DNA of 64,000 bases, from assembly GCA_029237815.1 (NCBI GenBank), contig JAQZBP010000002.1, positions 332,917 to 396,916 on the forward strand. Direction: 5' to 3'. The notes beneath the pieces are model-generated. The model saw only the letters and a program-made list of their open reading frames with translations. It searched no databases and was not told the DNA's origin. The DNA comes from Moraxellaceae bacterium (GTDB taxonomy: Bacteria > Pseudomonadota > Gammaproteobacteria > Pseudomonadales > Moraxellaceae). This document shows, in pieces, positions 16,776-25,325 of this stretch. The position numbers and the translations under genes were made by a program. Each line of letters opens with the position of its first letter. The first letter of the stretch is position 1.

Positions 16776-17381
16776 TTATTGCACTTCCGGCAGCCCCGGC
16801 CAGCGACTCACGATGGCCTCGAAGAGAGAGCTCGTCGTCTGCTTGGGTGCCAGTGTGTCATCGTCCTTCTGAAGAGTGAGGGTGTAGGCGCTCTGCCCGC
16901 GCGTGATACGCAACTGGTAGGGCACGCCCTTGCCAGTCTCATCATCGAGACTCAGGAAATACAGTCCCACCCGCTGGTCGCGGTCGCTGATTCTGACGCC
17001 CGACATGCGCAGGACCTCTTCGATACGGTCCCACACCGCGTTGAAGTCGCCGGTCACGCTAAGCAAGGGATATCCATTGCCATCCTGCGTCAGGATGGGT
17101 TTGTCCACGACCGCGGGCGAGGCCGCTCCCGGCTGCACCCCGACAGCTTCATCAAGTTTGAGGGGCTTGGGCGCAGGCACTTGGAACTTCTTGGGCCAGG
17201 TTTCGGGAACCGGTCCCGGCGGAATGGGATAAAGCGGTTTGATGGGCCTTGCCTCTGCCCCCTGTGGAATCACTAGCGGAGGAATCTCTTTGGCAGAGCG
17301 GTATTCATCGCCGCGATCACGTAGGCCGGAACACCCGGATAGCACCACTAGCACGAAAAGCCCCAGCAGCCTGTGCGTCAT
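16776..17381 (-). CDS. bamC: Outer membrane protein assembly factor BamC, short form
   Basis: This 201-residue lipoprotein has a signal sequence ending in the lipobox LSGC (Cys17), a proline-rich unstructured region (residues 33-75) and one helix-grip domain (GYPLLSVTGDFNAVW through LTLQKD). E. coli BamC has 344 residues and two such domains, so the second domain is missing here. BamC is an accessory part of the beta-barrel assembly complex. The start is 2 bases after the dapA stop, so the two are certainly co-transcribed. Low sequence conservation is normal for BamC; position in dapA-bamC-purC supports the call. Confidence 0.88.
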   Translation of the reverse strand: MTHRLLGLFVLVVLSGCSGLRDRGDEYRSAKEIPPLVIPQGAEARPIKPLYPIPPGPVPETWPKKFQVPAPKPLKLDEAVGVQPGAASPAVVDKPILTQDGNGYPLLSVTGDFNAVWDRIEEVLRMSGVRISDRDQRVGLYFLSLDDETGKGVPYQLRITRGQSAYTLTLQKDDDTLAPKQTTSSLFEAIVSRWPGLPEVQ

Positions 17382-17383
17382 TG

Positions 17384-18259
17384 TTACAGTGCTCCGGCCA
17401 GCCGGAGCGCTAAACGCACCGGTTCGCGGCAGCTTTCGGAAAGCATGGTCAACGGCAGGCGGATACCGTTTCCGATAAGCCCCATTTCATGCAGGGCCCA
17501 CTTGACCGGAATCGGGTTGGACTCAATGAACAGGTCCCGGTGCAGGGCCTCGAGCGGAGTATTCAGGCGGCGCGCCGACTCGGCATCTCCCTTCAGCGCG
17601 GCTGCGCAAATCCTTGCCATCTGGCCGGGCACCACATTGGCCGTAACGGAAATATTGCCCTTGGCACCCATCAGGATGAGCTCATGCGCAGTGGCGTCAT
17701 CGCCAGAGTAAACGGCCATGCGATCACCAACCATTTCGATCAGTTCGCGACCACGCCCGAGGTTACCTGTCGCGTCCTTGATGCCCACGATATTCGGCAG
17801 TCCGGCAAGACGAGCCACCGTGGCATTGCTCATATCCACGCCGGTGCGTCCCGGGACGTTGTAGAGGATCTGCGGAATCGCGACGGCTTCTGATAGAGCC
17901 TTGTGATGCAGGAAGAGGCCTTCCTGGGTCGGCTTGTTGTAATAGGGCGTAACCAGGAGGCAGGCATCTGCACCGGCGTCGGCGGCGGCACGCGTGAGTT
18001 CGATGGCTTCGCGGGTGGAGTTGGCGCCGGTGCCGGCAACGACGGGGATGCGGCCCGCCGCCGTCGAAATGACCGCCTTGATGACCGCGAGGTGCTCATC
18101 AACATCGAGCGTGGCCGACTCACCGGTAGTGCCGACCGCCACGATCGCGCCGGTACCTTCGGCAACATGCCAGGACACCAGGCGCTGCAAGGCCTCCCAA
18201 TCCACCGCTCCATCAGGATGCATGGGGGTCACAAGGGCAACGATGCTGCCGCTTATCAT
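17384..18259 (-). CDS. dapA: 4-hydroxy-tetrahydrodipicolinate synthase
   Basis: This 291-residue class I aldolase-fold enzyme condenses pyruvate with aspartate semialdehyde, the first committed step to lysine and meso-diaminopimelate. The Schiff-base lysine is in GIKDATGNL. YNVPGRTGVDM supplies the catalytic tyrosine, and GTTGESATL the phosphate-type loop. It starts at ATG 18259 behind GGAGAGC. It is the first gene of dapA-bamC-purC and is preceded by the terminator of the upstream pgsA-tRNA-Gly unit. Confidence 0.97.
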   Translation of the reverse strand: MISGSIVALVTPMHPDGAVDWEALQRLVSWHVAEGTGAIVAVGTTGESATLDVDEHLAVIKAVISTAAGRIPVVAGTGANSTREAIELTRAAADAGADACLLVTPYYNKPTQEGLFLHHKALSEAVAIPQILYNVPGRTGVDMSNATVARLAGLPNIVGIKDATGNLGRGRELIEMVGDRMAVYSGDDATAHELILMGAKGNISVTANVVPGQMARICAAALKGDAESARRLNTPLEALHRDLFIESNPIPVKWALHEMGLIGNGIRLPLTMLSESCREPVRLALRLAGAL

Positions 18260-18340
18260 GCTGCTCTCCGCCGGTTCAGAAAGCCGACAATGTTAATGGG
18301 CAAGGGGGGTATTGAACAGGCCAAAAAGGACGCCCAAAGC

Positions 18341-18364
18341 AAAAAGCCGGCATAAGCCGGCTTT
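18341..18364 (-). terminator. Terminator after tRNA-Gly (pgsA side)
   Basis: AAAGCCGGC-ATAA-GCCGGCTTT is a nine-base stem. The minus strand continues with T. It lies 8 bases after the tRNA 3' end. Confidence 0.88.
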
Positions 18365-18372
18365 CTGGAAAC

Positions 18373-18448
<76 letters not shown>

Positions 18449-18535
18449 TGGGCCAACGCCAGGAGCAAACCTGAACGAAGGAGGCAGAATTCTACCGATG
18501 CAACCTCGCCTGTCAATGCAAGCCGATGTGATCGC

Positions 18536-19132
18536 TCAGGATTTTTTCAGGTCCGGCCAGGCCGCCCGCAAATAAACCACCATGGACCAGATCGTCAGGC
18601 CCGCCGCGACGACCAGCAGCGGGAAGCCCAGCCTGTCCAGCATCGGGTCATTTACCAGCAACACCGTTATGGCGGTCATCTGCATGGTTGTCTTCAGCTT
18701 TCCGATATAGGACACCGCCACACTCGCCCGCTTCCCGATTTCCGCCATCCATTCCCGCAGCGCGGAAATGGTGATCTCGCGGGAGACAATCACGATTGCC
18801 GAGATGACCATCAGCACATTGCTGGCGTGCCACTGAACCAGAATGATCAACGCTGCAGCCACCATCAGCTTGTCTGCAACCGGATCGAGAAACCGCCCGA
18901 ACGCCGAGGTCTGATTGAGCGTGCGGGCAAGGTAGCCATCAAACCAGTCCGTTATGGCGGCAATCAGAAACACCACCGCCGTCACCAAATACCGGCTTTC
19001 GAAGGATGCGTAGGGCAGGGCCACCAGGACGGGGATCAGGACAATGCGCAGCAAGGTAAGCGCATTTGGAATGTTCAGCAGGGTGCCGGCGCTCAAGGGT
19101 GTCTCCACACAGATCAGGGCAGTGTCGTGCAC
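18536..19132 (-). CDS. pgsA: CDP-diacylglycerol--glycerol-3-phosphate 3-phosphatidyltransferase
   Basis: This integral inner-membrane enzyme of about 198 residues makes phosphatidylglycerol phosphate from CDP-diacylglycerol and glycerol 3-phosphate. The CDP-alcohol phosphotransferase signature D-G-x2-A-R-x8-G-x3-D-x3-D is complete around residues 65-87 (FDGYLAR, GRFLDPVADK). Five to six hydrophobic segments are visible. The family N-terminus NIPNALTLLRI begins at residue 20, so the GTG at 19132 may be upstream of the true start; GTG or TTG codons closer to that motif are alternatives. It starts 6 bases after uvrC. Confidence 0.93.
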   Translation of the reverse strand: MHDTALICVETPLSAGTLLNIPNALTLLRIVLIPVLVALPYASFESRYLVTAVVFLIAAITDWFDGYLARTLNQTSAFGRFLDPVADKLMVAAALIILVQWHASNVLMVISAIVIVSREITISALREWMAEIGKRASVAVSYIGKLKTTMQMTAITVLLVNDPMLDRLGFPLLVVAAGLTIWSMVVYLRAAWPDLKKS

Positions 19133-19138
19133 ACCCGC

Positions 19139-20980
19139 TCAGTGACTGTGCAAGGCGTCATAAATAGCTTCCGCCAATCTTAAACTAATCCCCGGTGCCG
19201 TCGCGAGGTCCTTGATACTGGCCCGCGCCAGCTCCTGCATGCCGCCGAAGTGCTGTATGAGGTCACGCCGCTTCTTGGGCCCGACACCCGGAATGTCCTC
19301 TAGCGAGGAGCGGTTGCGCTGCTTGCCCCGCCGCGCACGGTGCCCTGTGATGGCAAAACGATGCGCCTCATCCCGTATGTGCTGGATCAGATGCAGCGCC
19401 GGGGAGTCGGCCGGAAGCTGAAGGTCCGCTCCATCGACAAAATGCAGGGTCTCGAGCCCCGGCTTTCTCCCCTCCCCCTTAGCGATTCCAACCAGCAGGA
19501 CGCCCTCCACCCCAAGGCCGCCAAGCACCGCCACGGCCTGTGATAGCTGACCCTTGCCACCATCGATGAAGAGAATGTCGGGCATCACGCCTTCGCCTCC
19601 CTTCAGCCTCTGGTAGCGGCGGGTCAGCGCCTGCTCCATCGCCGCGTAGTCATCCCCGGGAGTAATGCCTTCGATATTGAAAAGGCGATAGTCACGCTTG
19701 CGTGGCCCGGCGCTATCGAACACCACGCAGGAGGCGACGGTCGCCTCTCCCATGGAGTGGCTGATGTCGAAGCACTCCATGCGGGACACCGGTGCATCCA
19801 GGCCAAGCGCCTCCTGCAGGGAAGAGAATCGCACCCCCAACTGCGTCCGGTTTGCCATCCATGTCACAAGCCCCTGATCTGCGTTGAGCCTGGCCAGCTG
19901 CAACCAGGCCTGGCGGGTTTCGCGCACCCGATGCTTGATGGCCACATCTCGACCATGCACGGACCTGATGGCTTCGCACAGCGCTCCCGAATCCGGCAGC
20001 GCCTCGCCCACGATGATTTCATCCGGAAGATCCAGTCCGCCCCCGGAACGAAGGTAGAAGGACGGCAGGAATTCTCCCAGGATTTCCAGCGCAGAGGTCT
20101 CGCCAAACATGTTCGGGTGAAAGGACTTGCTCCCCAGTACGCGGCCGTCACGCACGAAAAGGACCTGTACGCAGACGCCACCCGGCTGAGCCGCAACGGC
20201 CCACACATCGGCCTGCCCAGAAGATCGGGTGACAAACTGCTGCTCCTGCAGGCGCCGCAAGGCTGTCAACTGGTCGCGATAGAGCGCAGCCGCCTCAAAG
20301 TCCAATCGGTCTGCAGCAGTGTTCATCTGTGCAATGAGATCACCGGTGATTTCGTCGCTCCTCCCCTCCAGGAAAAGGACCGTGTGACTCACGTCCTGCG
20401 CATACTCTTCCGGGCTCACCAGGCCGACGCAGGGCCCGCGACATCGCTTTATTTGATACTGCAGGCAGGGGCGCTCACGGTTGCGGAAGAAATTGTCCTC
20501 GCACTGCCTGACCCGGAAGAGCTTCTGCATCACATAAAGGCTCTCCCTGACTGCTTGCGAGCTGGGATAGGGGCCGAAGTAACGCCCCTTCGCCTTCTTG
20601 GCGCCCCGATGGAAGGCGAGGCGTGGATACGGCTCACCTTCGGATATGAAGACGTAGGGATAGGATTTATCGTCACGCAACACAATATTGTAGGGCGGCT
20701 GGAGTTCCTTTATGAGGGTCTGCTCAAGCAGGAGCGCCTCTGTTTCGGAGCCGGTGAGCGTGACCTCGATATTGACGATGCGGTCCACGAGCGCCCTTGT
20801 CTTGGCGCTGGACACGTTCTTCTGGAAGTAGGAGGAAACCCGGTTCCTGAGGCTAAGGGCCTTGCCCACATAAAGCACATCGCCCTTCGCACCGATCATC
20901 CGGTAGACCCCTGGCGAGGCAGGCAGACTTTGAAGGATGCTGGCGATATGGCCAGCAATCCCTTCCGACGCAGGGGCCAT
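19139..20980 (-). CDS. uvrC: UvrABC system protein C
   Basis: This 613-residue excinuclease subunit makes both incisions in nucleotide excision repair. In order it has the N-terminal GIY-YIG nuclease ([23 protein letters not shown]), a cysteine-rich region ([13 protein letters not shown]), a UVR motif (about 205-240), the RNase H-like nuclease domain ([17 protein letters not shown]) and C-terminal helix-hairpin-helix motifs ([23 protein letters not shown]). The length is standard. It lies between gacA and pgsA on one strand, the classical gammaproteobacterial arrangement. Confidence 0.97.
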   Translation of the reverse strand: MAPASEGIAGHIASILQSLPASPGVYRMIGAKGDVLYVGKALSLRNRVSSYFQKNVSSAKTRALVDRIVNIEVTLTGSETEALLLEQTLIKELQPPYNIVLRDDKSYPYVFISEGEPYPRLAFHRGAKKAKGRYFGPYPSSQAVRESLYVMQKLFRVRQCEDNFFRNRERPCLQYQIKRCRGPCVGLVSPEEYAQDVSHTVLFLEGRSDEITGDLIAQMNTAADRLDFEAAALYRDQLTALRRLQEQQFVTRSSGQADVWAVAAQPGGVCVQVLFVRDGRVLGSKSFHPNMFGETSALEILGEFLPSFYLRSGGGLDLPDEIIVGEALPDSGALCEAIRSVHGRDVAIKHRVRETRQAWLQLARLNADQGLVTWMANRTQLGVRFSSLQEALGLDAPVSRMECFDISHSMGEATVASCVVFDSAGPRKRDYRLFNIEGITPGDDYAAMEQALTRRYQRLKGGEGVMPDILFIDGGKGQLSQAVAVLGGLGVEGVLLVGIAKGEGRKPGLETLHFVDGADLQLPADSPALHLIQHIRDEAHRFAITGHRARRGKQRNRSSLEDIPGVGPKKRRDLIQHFGGMQELARASIKDLATAPGISLRLAEAIYDALHSH

Positions 20981-20999
20981 CAGGAAATATCCAGAGCGC

Positions 21000-21644
21000 T
21001 CAGACGGTATCTGCGCTCAACAAGCCATGACGAACAGCCAGCAAGGTGAGCTCGACATCGCTGTCTATACCTAGCTTCTCGAATATCCGGTAGCGGTAGC
21101 TGTTGACGGTCTTGGGGCTTAGGAAGAGGCGATCCGAGATTTCCTGAACCTTTTGGCAGTTTACGATCATCATCGTAATCTGCATCTCGCGCTCGGAGAG
21201 TGCCTCGAAGGGCGAACTTTTCTCTTCCTCGAGATTCTTCAGCGCCAACTGCTGGGCGATGTCGGGGCTGATGTACCGCTGTCCATTGGCAACCGCACGG
21301 ATGGCCTTGACCATCTCCTCAAGAGCTGCGCCCTTGGTGAGGTATCCCGCCGCGCCCGCCTTGAGCAACCGTGACGGGAAAGGCTCCTCGTCGCAGGCCG
21401 TCACCGCCACCACCCGAAGATCGGGGTCCTGCCGCAGCAACTTGCGTGTCGCCTCCAGCCCACCGATGCCTGGCATCTTCACATCCATCAGGACCACTTG
21501 GGGCGACAGCTCCCGGCTCAGCCGGATGGCCTCTTCCCCGCTGGAGGCCTCACCCACAACCTTTATGCCGGCAATATCCGTCAGCATCCGGGTGATACCC
21601 ATGCGTACCAGATCGTGGTCATCGACCACCAGGACCTTGATCAC
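21000..21644 (-). CDS. gacA: Two-component response regulator GacA/UvrY
   Basis: This 214-residue NarL-type regulator has an N-terminal receiver domain ([10 protein letters not shown]; phospho-acceptor in [15 protein letters not shown]) and a C-terminal LuxR helix-turn-helix ([24 protein letters not shown]). GacA acts with the GacS or BarA kinase to switch on small RNAs that sequester CsrA/RsmA. I chose the GTG at 21644: it gives the exact family N-terminus [13 protein letters not shown] and 214 residues, and GGAG lies 8 bases upstream. The ATG at 21656 would add four residues. It is followed by uvrC and pgsA, as in other gammaproteobacteria. Confidence 0.95.
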   Translation of the reverse strand: MIKVLVVDDHDLVRMGITRMLTDIAGIKVVGEASSGEEAIRLSRELSPQVVLMDVKMPGIGGLEATRKLLRQDPDLRVVAVTACDEEPFPSRLLKAGAAGYLTKGAALEEMVKAIRAVANGQRYISPDIAQQLALKNLEEEKSSPFEALSEREMQITMMIVNCQKVQEISDRLFLSPKTVNSYRYRIFEKLGIDSDVELTLLAVRHGLLSADTV

Positions 21645-21993
21645 GCTGTACTCCATTCAAGCAAGGCAGAAGATACCCCCACCCCGGGGGCGGGCTGACA
21701 GGGTAATACGTGAACCAGCCACGTGAAAGTAGGTAAAAATACTTAGAAACAGCTTGTTAAGAAGTTCACAATACTATCGTTCGATTCAATCGATAAAAGA
21801 TAATCCATTACATATCAATCACTTATGCAAACAATAAAAACTTGTGGGCAATGGGTGATTTTGTTAAAAAGCACACTAGTACAGTTGATCAAGTGTTGGC
21901 GGTTATCCACCGCCATTCTTTGCTATTTCAAGGGATTGGAAACAGGTCTTGATGTTGCACCGAAGGTGCCTGGCAGTAACTACGAGTATTACT
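21645..21993. other. AT-rich divergent intergenic region between gacA and pbpG
   Basis: This stretch is clearly richer in A and T than its surroundings (21720-21900 especially) and must hold the promoters of gacA and pbpG. It contains a 7-base stem-loop at 21897-21915 (TGGCGGT-TATCC-ACCGCCA) followed by TTCTTTGCTATTT. That hairpin could end a short leader transcript on the plus strand about 80 bases before pbpG. I could not fix a convincing -35/-10 pair. Confidence 0.5.
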
Positions 21994-23109
21994 ATGAAAG
22001 AAATCCTGAACATTGGCTTGAGGCCCCTCCTGATCGGACTGATCAGCATTGGCCTTAGCATGCCTGCCGTGGCCGCTGCTAGCAGCAAGGATGCGCCTCG
22101 GACAGCTTCGGTACAGAAGAAATCCAGCAAGGCCGTCGCAAAGAAGAAGGTCAAGCGGCCGAGCACGGCGAGCCGGAAGAAAGCTTCGTCCCGCGTTTCC
22201 CGCTATGGCAAGCGACGCGCTCCCGTTGCACGCATGAGTGTCGCCGAAAGGCAACGCCTGGCCGCACTGGCCAACCTTCCCCACCGCATCGGCCCTACGG
22301 AAATATTCCAGGCGCCCGAAGCAGGCGCATCGCTCTCGCTTCAGTCCCGTGCCGCCGTGGTCATGAATGCGGAAACGGGCGAGATTCTGTATAGCAAAAA
22401 CCCAAACAGGACCATGCCCATTGCCTCGATCACCAAGCTGATGACTGCAATGGTGGTGCTGGACGCGCGACTGCCCATGGATGAGCCGATAACGATTACC
22501 CAGGCAGATGTGGACACCTTGAGACACACCACTTCCAGGCTGACCGTCGGCACAACCCTGCCCCGTAACGAGATGCTCCTGCTGGCGCTCATGTCTTCGG
22601 AGAACCGAGCTGCCGCTGCCTTGGCACGCACTTACCCGGGCGGAACTGCAGCAGCAGTAGCCGCCATGAACCGCAAGGCGCATGAACTCGGCATGCCGAA
22701 CACGCGCTTTCTGGATGGTACTGGCCTGCATACCGAGAACAGCGCATCGCCGGCAGATCTGGTTCGTCTGGTAAAGACTGCTCGCTCCTATCCCGACATC
22801 CAGCGCTACAGCACTACTTCGGAGCACGTCGTCTATGCCCGCGGTCGTCCACTGAGCTATCGAAATACCAATGCGCTTGTCAAAAATGACAGCTGGCATA
22901 TCGAGATTTCGAAAACCGGCTTCATCAACGAAGCCGGGAAGTGCCTGGTAATGCAAGCACGCATCAATTCGACGCCTGTCGTCATCGTGCTGATGGACTC
23001 TGCCGGGCGTTACACCCGCATCGGGGATGCGAACCGCGTGAAGCAATGGATGGAAACCGCCCTCAAGCAGGACGGCGATTCCATTGCCACAAGTGACGCC
23101 AGCCTCTGA
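21994..23109 (+). CDS. pbpG: D-alanyl-D-alanine endopeptidase, PBP7 type
   Basis: This 371-residue serine peptidase of the penicillin-binding protein family cleaves peptidoglycan cross-links in the periplasm. The signal peptide covers residues 1-28. A strongly basic linker follows (residues 40-80, many Lys/Arg/Ser), unusual for PBP7 and possibly binding the cell wall or outer surface of the membrane. Active-site motifs are S145-I-T-K148, S202-E-N204 and K307-T-G. I chose ATG 21994 because it gives a clean signal sequence; ATG 21952 would add 14 residues. A terminator follows 15 bases after the stop. Confidence 0.92.
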   Translation: MKEILNIGLRPLLIGLISIGLSMPAVAAASSKDAPRTASVQKKSSKAVAKKKVKRPSTASRKKASSRVSRYGKRRAPVARMSVAERQRLAALANLPHRIGPTEIFQAPEAGASLSLQSRAAVVMNAETGEILYSKNPNRTMPIASITKLMTAMVVLDARLPMDEPITITQADVDTLRHTTSRLTVGTTLPRNEMLLLALMSSENRAAAALARTYPGGTAAAVAAMNRKAHELGMPNTRFLDGTGLHTENSASPADLVRLVKTARSYPDIQRYSTTSEHVVYARGRPLSYRNTNALVKNDSWHIEISKTGFINEAGKCLVMQARINSTPVVIVLMDSAGRYTRIGDANRVKQWMETALKQDGDSIATSDASL

Positions 23110-23124
23110 GCGAAATACGGTGAT

Positions 23125-23155
23125 CAAAGCAGGGCCATGCCCTGCTTTGCTTTTT
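23125..23155 (+). terminator. Terminator of pbpG
   Basis: CAAAGCAGGGC-CAT-GCCCTGCTTTG is a perfect 11-base stem followed by CTTTTT. Its loop contains an in-frame ATG of the next gene's open frame (23137), which argues against that ATG being a start. Confidence 0.92.
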
Positions 23156-23196
23156 GTGGGTCCGGCAATCCTCTCACCTCTCCGGGAGCCCGTCTG

Positions 23197-24579
23197 TTGC
23201 TGCCGCTCACTTTGACGATAATTGTGATCGAGGCCTTGCTGATTGCCGTTTTGCTTCGCAACCGCAAGCGGCACAAGCAGACCATCTCCTCGCTACGTGA
23301 AACGCTTGCGCTCCTTGAGCAACGACTGAGTGCACGTACGGACTCCTGGCGACAGGCAACTGACACGCTGGAGCAGGCCGAGCAACGGCATCGCGTTACC
23401 ACTGCCCTACTGAACGAAACCAAGGAATACCTGAACAGCATCATCAACTCGATGCCGTCCATCATGATCGGGGTCACACCGAGCAGTCATGTTACGCACT
23501 GGAATGCGGCAGCGGAGCTGGCGACAGGGATACGAGAGAAGCAGGCCCTCGGCTTCCGACTGCATGAAATCTATCCGGAACTCCCCGTCACGCCGGCGAT
23601 GATCGACGAAGCCATCGCCAACAGCGAGCCCTCCACGAAGGAAAGCGTAAAGATCGAGCACTTGAACTCGACCCGGTATGTCGACATTACCGTCTATCCC
23701 CTGCATTCGCTGGAGCTGACCGGCGCCGTTATCCGCGTGGATGACGTCACGCTGCGCCAAAAGCTCGACAGCATGATGCTCCAGAATGAAAAGCTGAAAT
23801 CGCTGGGGGAGCTCGCAGCCGGCATGGCACATGAGATCAATAACCCGCTTGCGGCCATTCTGCAGAGCCTGCAAAACATCCAGCGCCGCCTGAACCCCGA
23901 GCTACCGGGCAACAAGACGGCCGCACGGGCGCTCGGCGTCGACATGCAGGTCCTGCACGACTACCTCGAAGCCCGCGACATCAATCGGTTTCTGCGGGGA
24001 ATGGAAAGCGCGGGCCACAGGGCCGCTGAAATCGTGCGCCACATGCTCGAATTTTCGCGTAGCTCCAGCCGGCAGCTGGAACCGACGGATGTGAACTACG
24101 TGGCTCACGCCAGTGTGGAGTTCATGCGCAGCGCCATCGAACTGTCGATGCCGGGCCTGCATGCGCGCCTCGTCATTGAGGAAGACTTTGACCGAAGCCT
24201 TCCGGCAATTCCTGCTTCAGGCGCCGAGTTGCAGCAAGTACTGGTCAACCTGCTGAAGAACGCTGCGCAGGCCATGCAGGAAGCCGGGCGGGAGAAGCCT
24301 CTCATCCGCATTAGTACAAGGCTTGTGCCGCCATTTGCGGAGATCCGGGTAGAGGACAATGGTATTGGCATGAACCTGTCGACCAGCCGCCAGATCTTCG
24401 ACCCCTTCTTCACCACCAAGGCAGTCGGCCAAGGCACCGGACTCGGGCTATCAATCTCGCACTTCATCATCAGCCAACGCCATCATGGCCGGATAGAAGT
24501 CAGCAGCACGCCTGGCGTAGGCACCACGTTCATCCTGAGCCTGCCGCTGCAGCAGATGAGCCAATCAGCGAGCCGCTAA
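23197..24579 (+). CDS. Orphan PAS-domain sensor histidine kinase
   Basis: This is a membrane-anchored kinase of about 460 residues. It has one N-terminal transmembrane helix (PLTLTIIVIEALLIAVLL), a coiled coil, a PAS domain (INSMPSIMIGV to VIRVDD), the HisKA domain with His212 in GMAHEINNPLAAI and a complete HATPase (LLKNAAQAM, DNGIGM, GTGLGLSIS). There is no response regulator next to it. I chose TTG 23197: GGGAG lies 8 bases upstream and the helix starts at once. The ATG at 23137 lies in the loop of the pbpG terminator and would put a Cys-rich stretch before the helix. The HEINNP box places it with NtrB/ZraS-like kinases. Confidence 0.88.
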   Translation: MLPLTLTIIVIEALLIAVLLRNRKRHKQTISSLRETLALLEQRLSARTDSWRQATDTLEQAEQRHRVTTALLNETKEYLNSIINSMPSIMIGVTPSSHVTHWNAAAELATGIREKQALGFRLHEIYPELPVTPAMIDEAIANSEPSTKESVKIEHLNSTRYVDITVYPLHSLELTGAVIRVDDVTLRQKLDSMMLQNEKLKSLGELAAGMAHEINNPLAAILQSLQNIQRRLNPELPGNKTAARALGVDMQVLHDYLEARDINRFLRGMESAGHRAAEIVRHMLEFSRSSSRQLEPTDVNYVAHASVEFMRSAIELSMPGLHARLVIEEDFDRSLPAIPASGAELQQVLVNLLKNAAQAMQEAGREKPLIRISTRLVPPFAEIRVEDNGIGMNLSTSRQIFDPFFTTKAVGQGTGLGLSISHFIISQRHHGRIEVSSTPGVGTTFILSLPLQQMSQSASR

Positions 24580-25325
24580 CGCGGCGAGCGCCGCGCGAGA
24601 TCCTCCAGCATGTTGCGCCGTTCCCGCCAGTCCGGGAGGAAACTCTCCTGCAGAGAGTAGAACCGCTGGCTATGGTTGAATTCCACCAGATGACACAGCT
24701 CATGCGTAATGACGTAATCGATGCACTGCAGCGGCATCCTGACCAACTCCAGGTTCAGCGTTATGACTGCACTTCTGCTGCAGCTTCCCCAACGGGAGCG
24801 CATCTTGCGGATTTTCAACTGAGGAAATGGAAGCGAGAGCGCGCGCATCGCCTCGTGACAACTGCCGAGTCGCTCGGGGAATAGATGCCTGGCTTCCCGA
24901 CGCTGCCACGCCTCGACCAATGCAGCGAGACCTGACCGGTCGTCCAGGCTCTCCTCCGGAGCCGCGACATGAAGCTCGCCACCCTTCCTGACCACCCGGG
25001 CCCGGGATGCCGCGCCAAGGCGCAGCACAAGCTCCTCACCCAAATGCAGGATGCTCTCGCCCTCCCGGAACAACTGCTGGCGGGGAATCGGTTCCTGCGA
25101 AAAGCGTGAGCGCTGCCGCTGCATCCAGTCCCAGCGCTCACGCAGGAAAAGAAAAATCTCTGCGTAGGGAGCGCGGAGGGGCGCCCGCACCAGCACGGAA
25201 CCATCGCGATGCACATAGAGGGCAATGGTCCGGCGAGCACTCCGGATGAAACGGAAATCCAGCGTTTCGCCGCTCTCGTGACGATACTCCTGCCACTCGC
25301 CCGGCCGGGCGCGATACTCAGGCAT
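24576..25325 (-). CDS. YgjP-like zinc metallopeptidase-domain protein (DUF45)
   Basis: This protein of about 249 residues belongs to the YgjP/DUF45 family. The zinc site is HELCH in VITHELCHLVEFNHS, with a third His in NHSQRF. The preceding RWGSCSRSAVITLNLELVRMP region is the family hallmark. The substrate is not known; members are predicted proteases related to SprT and WLM proteins. Three in-frame ATGs are possible (25358, 25340, 25325). I use 25325, which overlaps the recQ stop by 8 bases; 25358 has GAG five bases upstream. It converges with and overlaps the histidine kinase gene by 4 bases. Confidence 0.85.
   Translation of the reverse strand: MPEYRARPGEWQEYRHESGETLDFRFIRSARRTIALYVHRDGSVLVRAPLRAPYAEIFLFLRERWDWMQRQRSRFSQEPIPRQQLFREGESILHLGEELVLRLGAASRARVVRKGGELHVAAPEESLDDRSGLAALVEAWQRREARHLFPERLGSCHEAMRALSLPFPQLKIRKMRSRWGSCSRSAVITLNLELVRMPLQCIDYVITHELCHLVEFNHSQRFYSLQESFLPDWRERRNMLEDLARRSPR

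Noticed and set aside
21657..21993. An RsmY/RsmZ-type small RNA next to gacA
   Set aside because: Such RNAs carry many exposed GGA motifs. The AT-rich patch has none on the plus strand, and only isolated TCC on it for the minus strand.
21928..23274. A 448-codon open frame antisense to pbpG
   Set aside because: The plus strand carries the SxxK, SxN and KTG motifs of PBP7. The antisense frame has no support.
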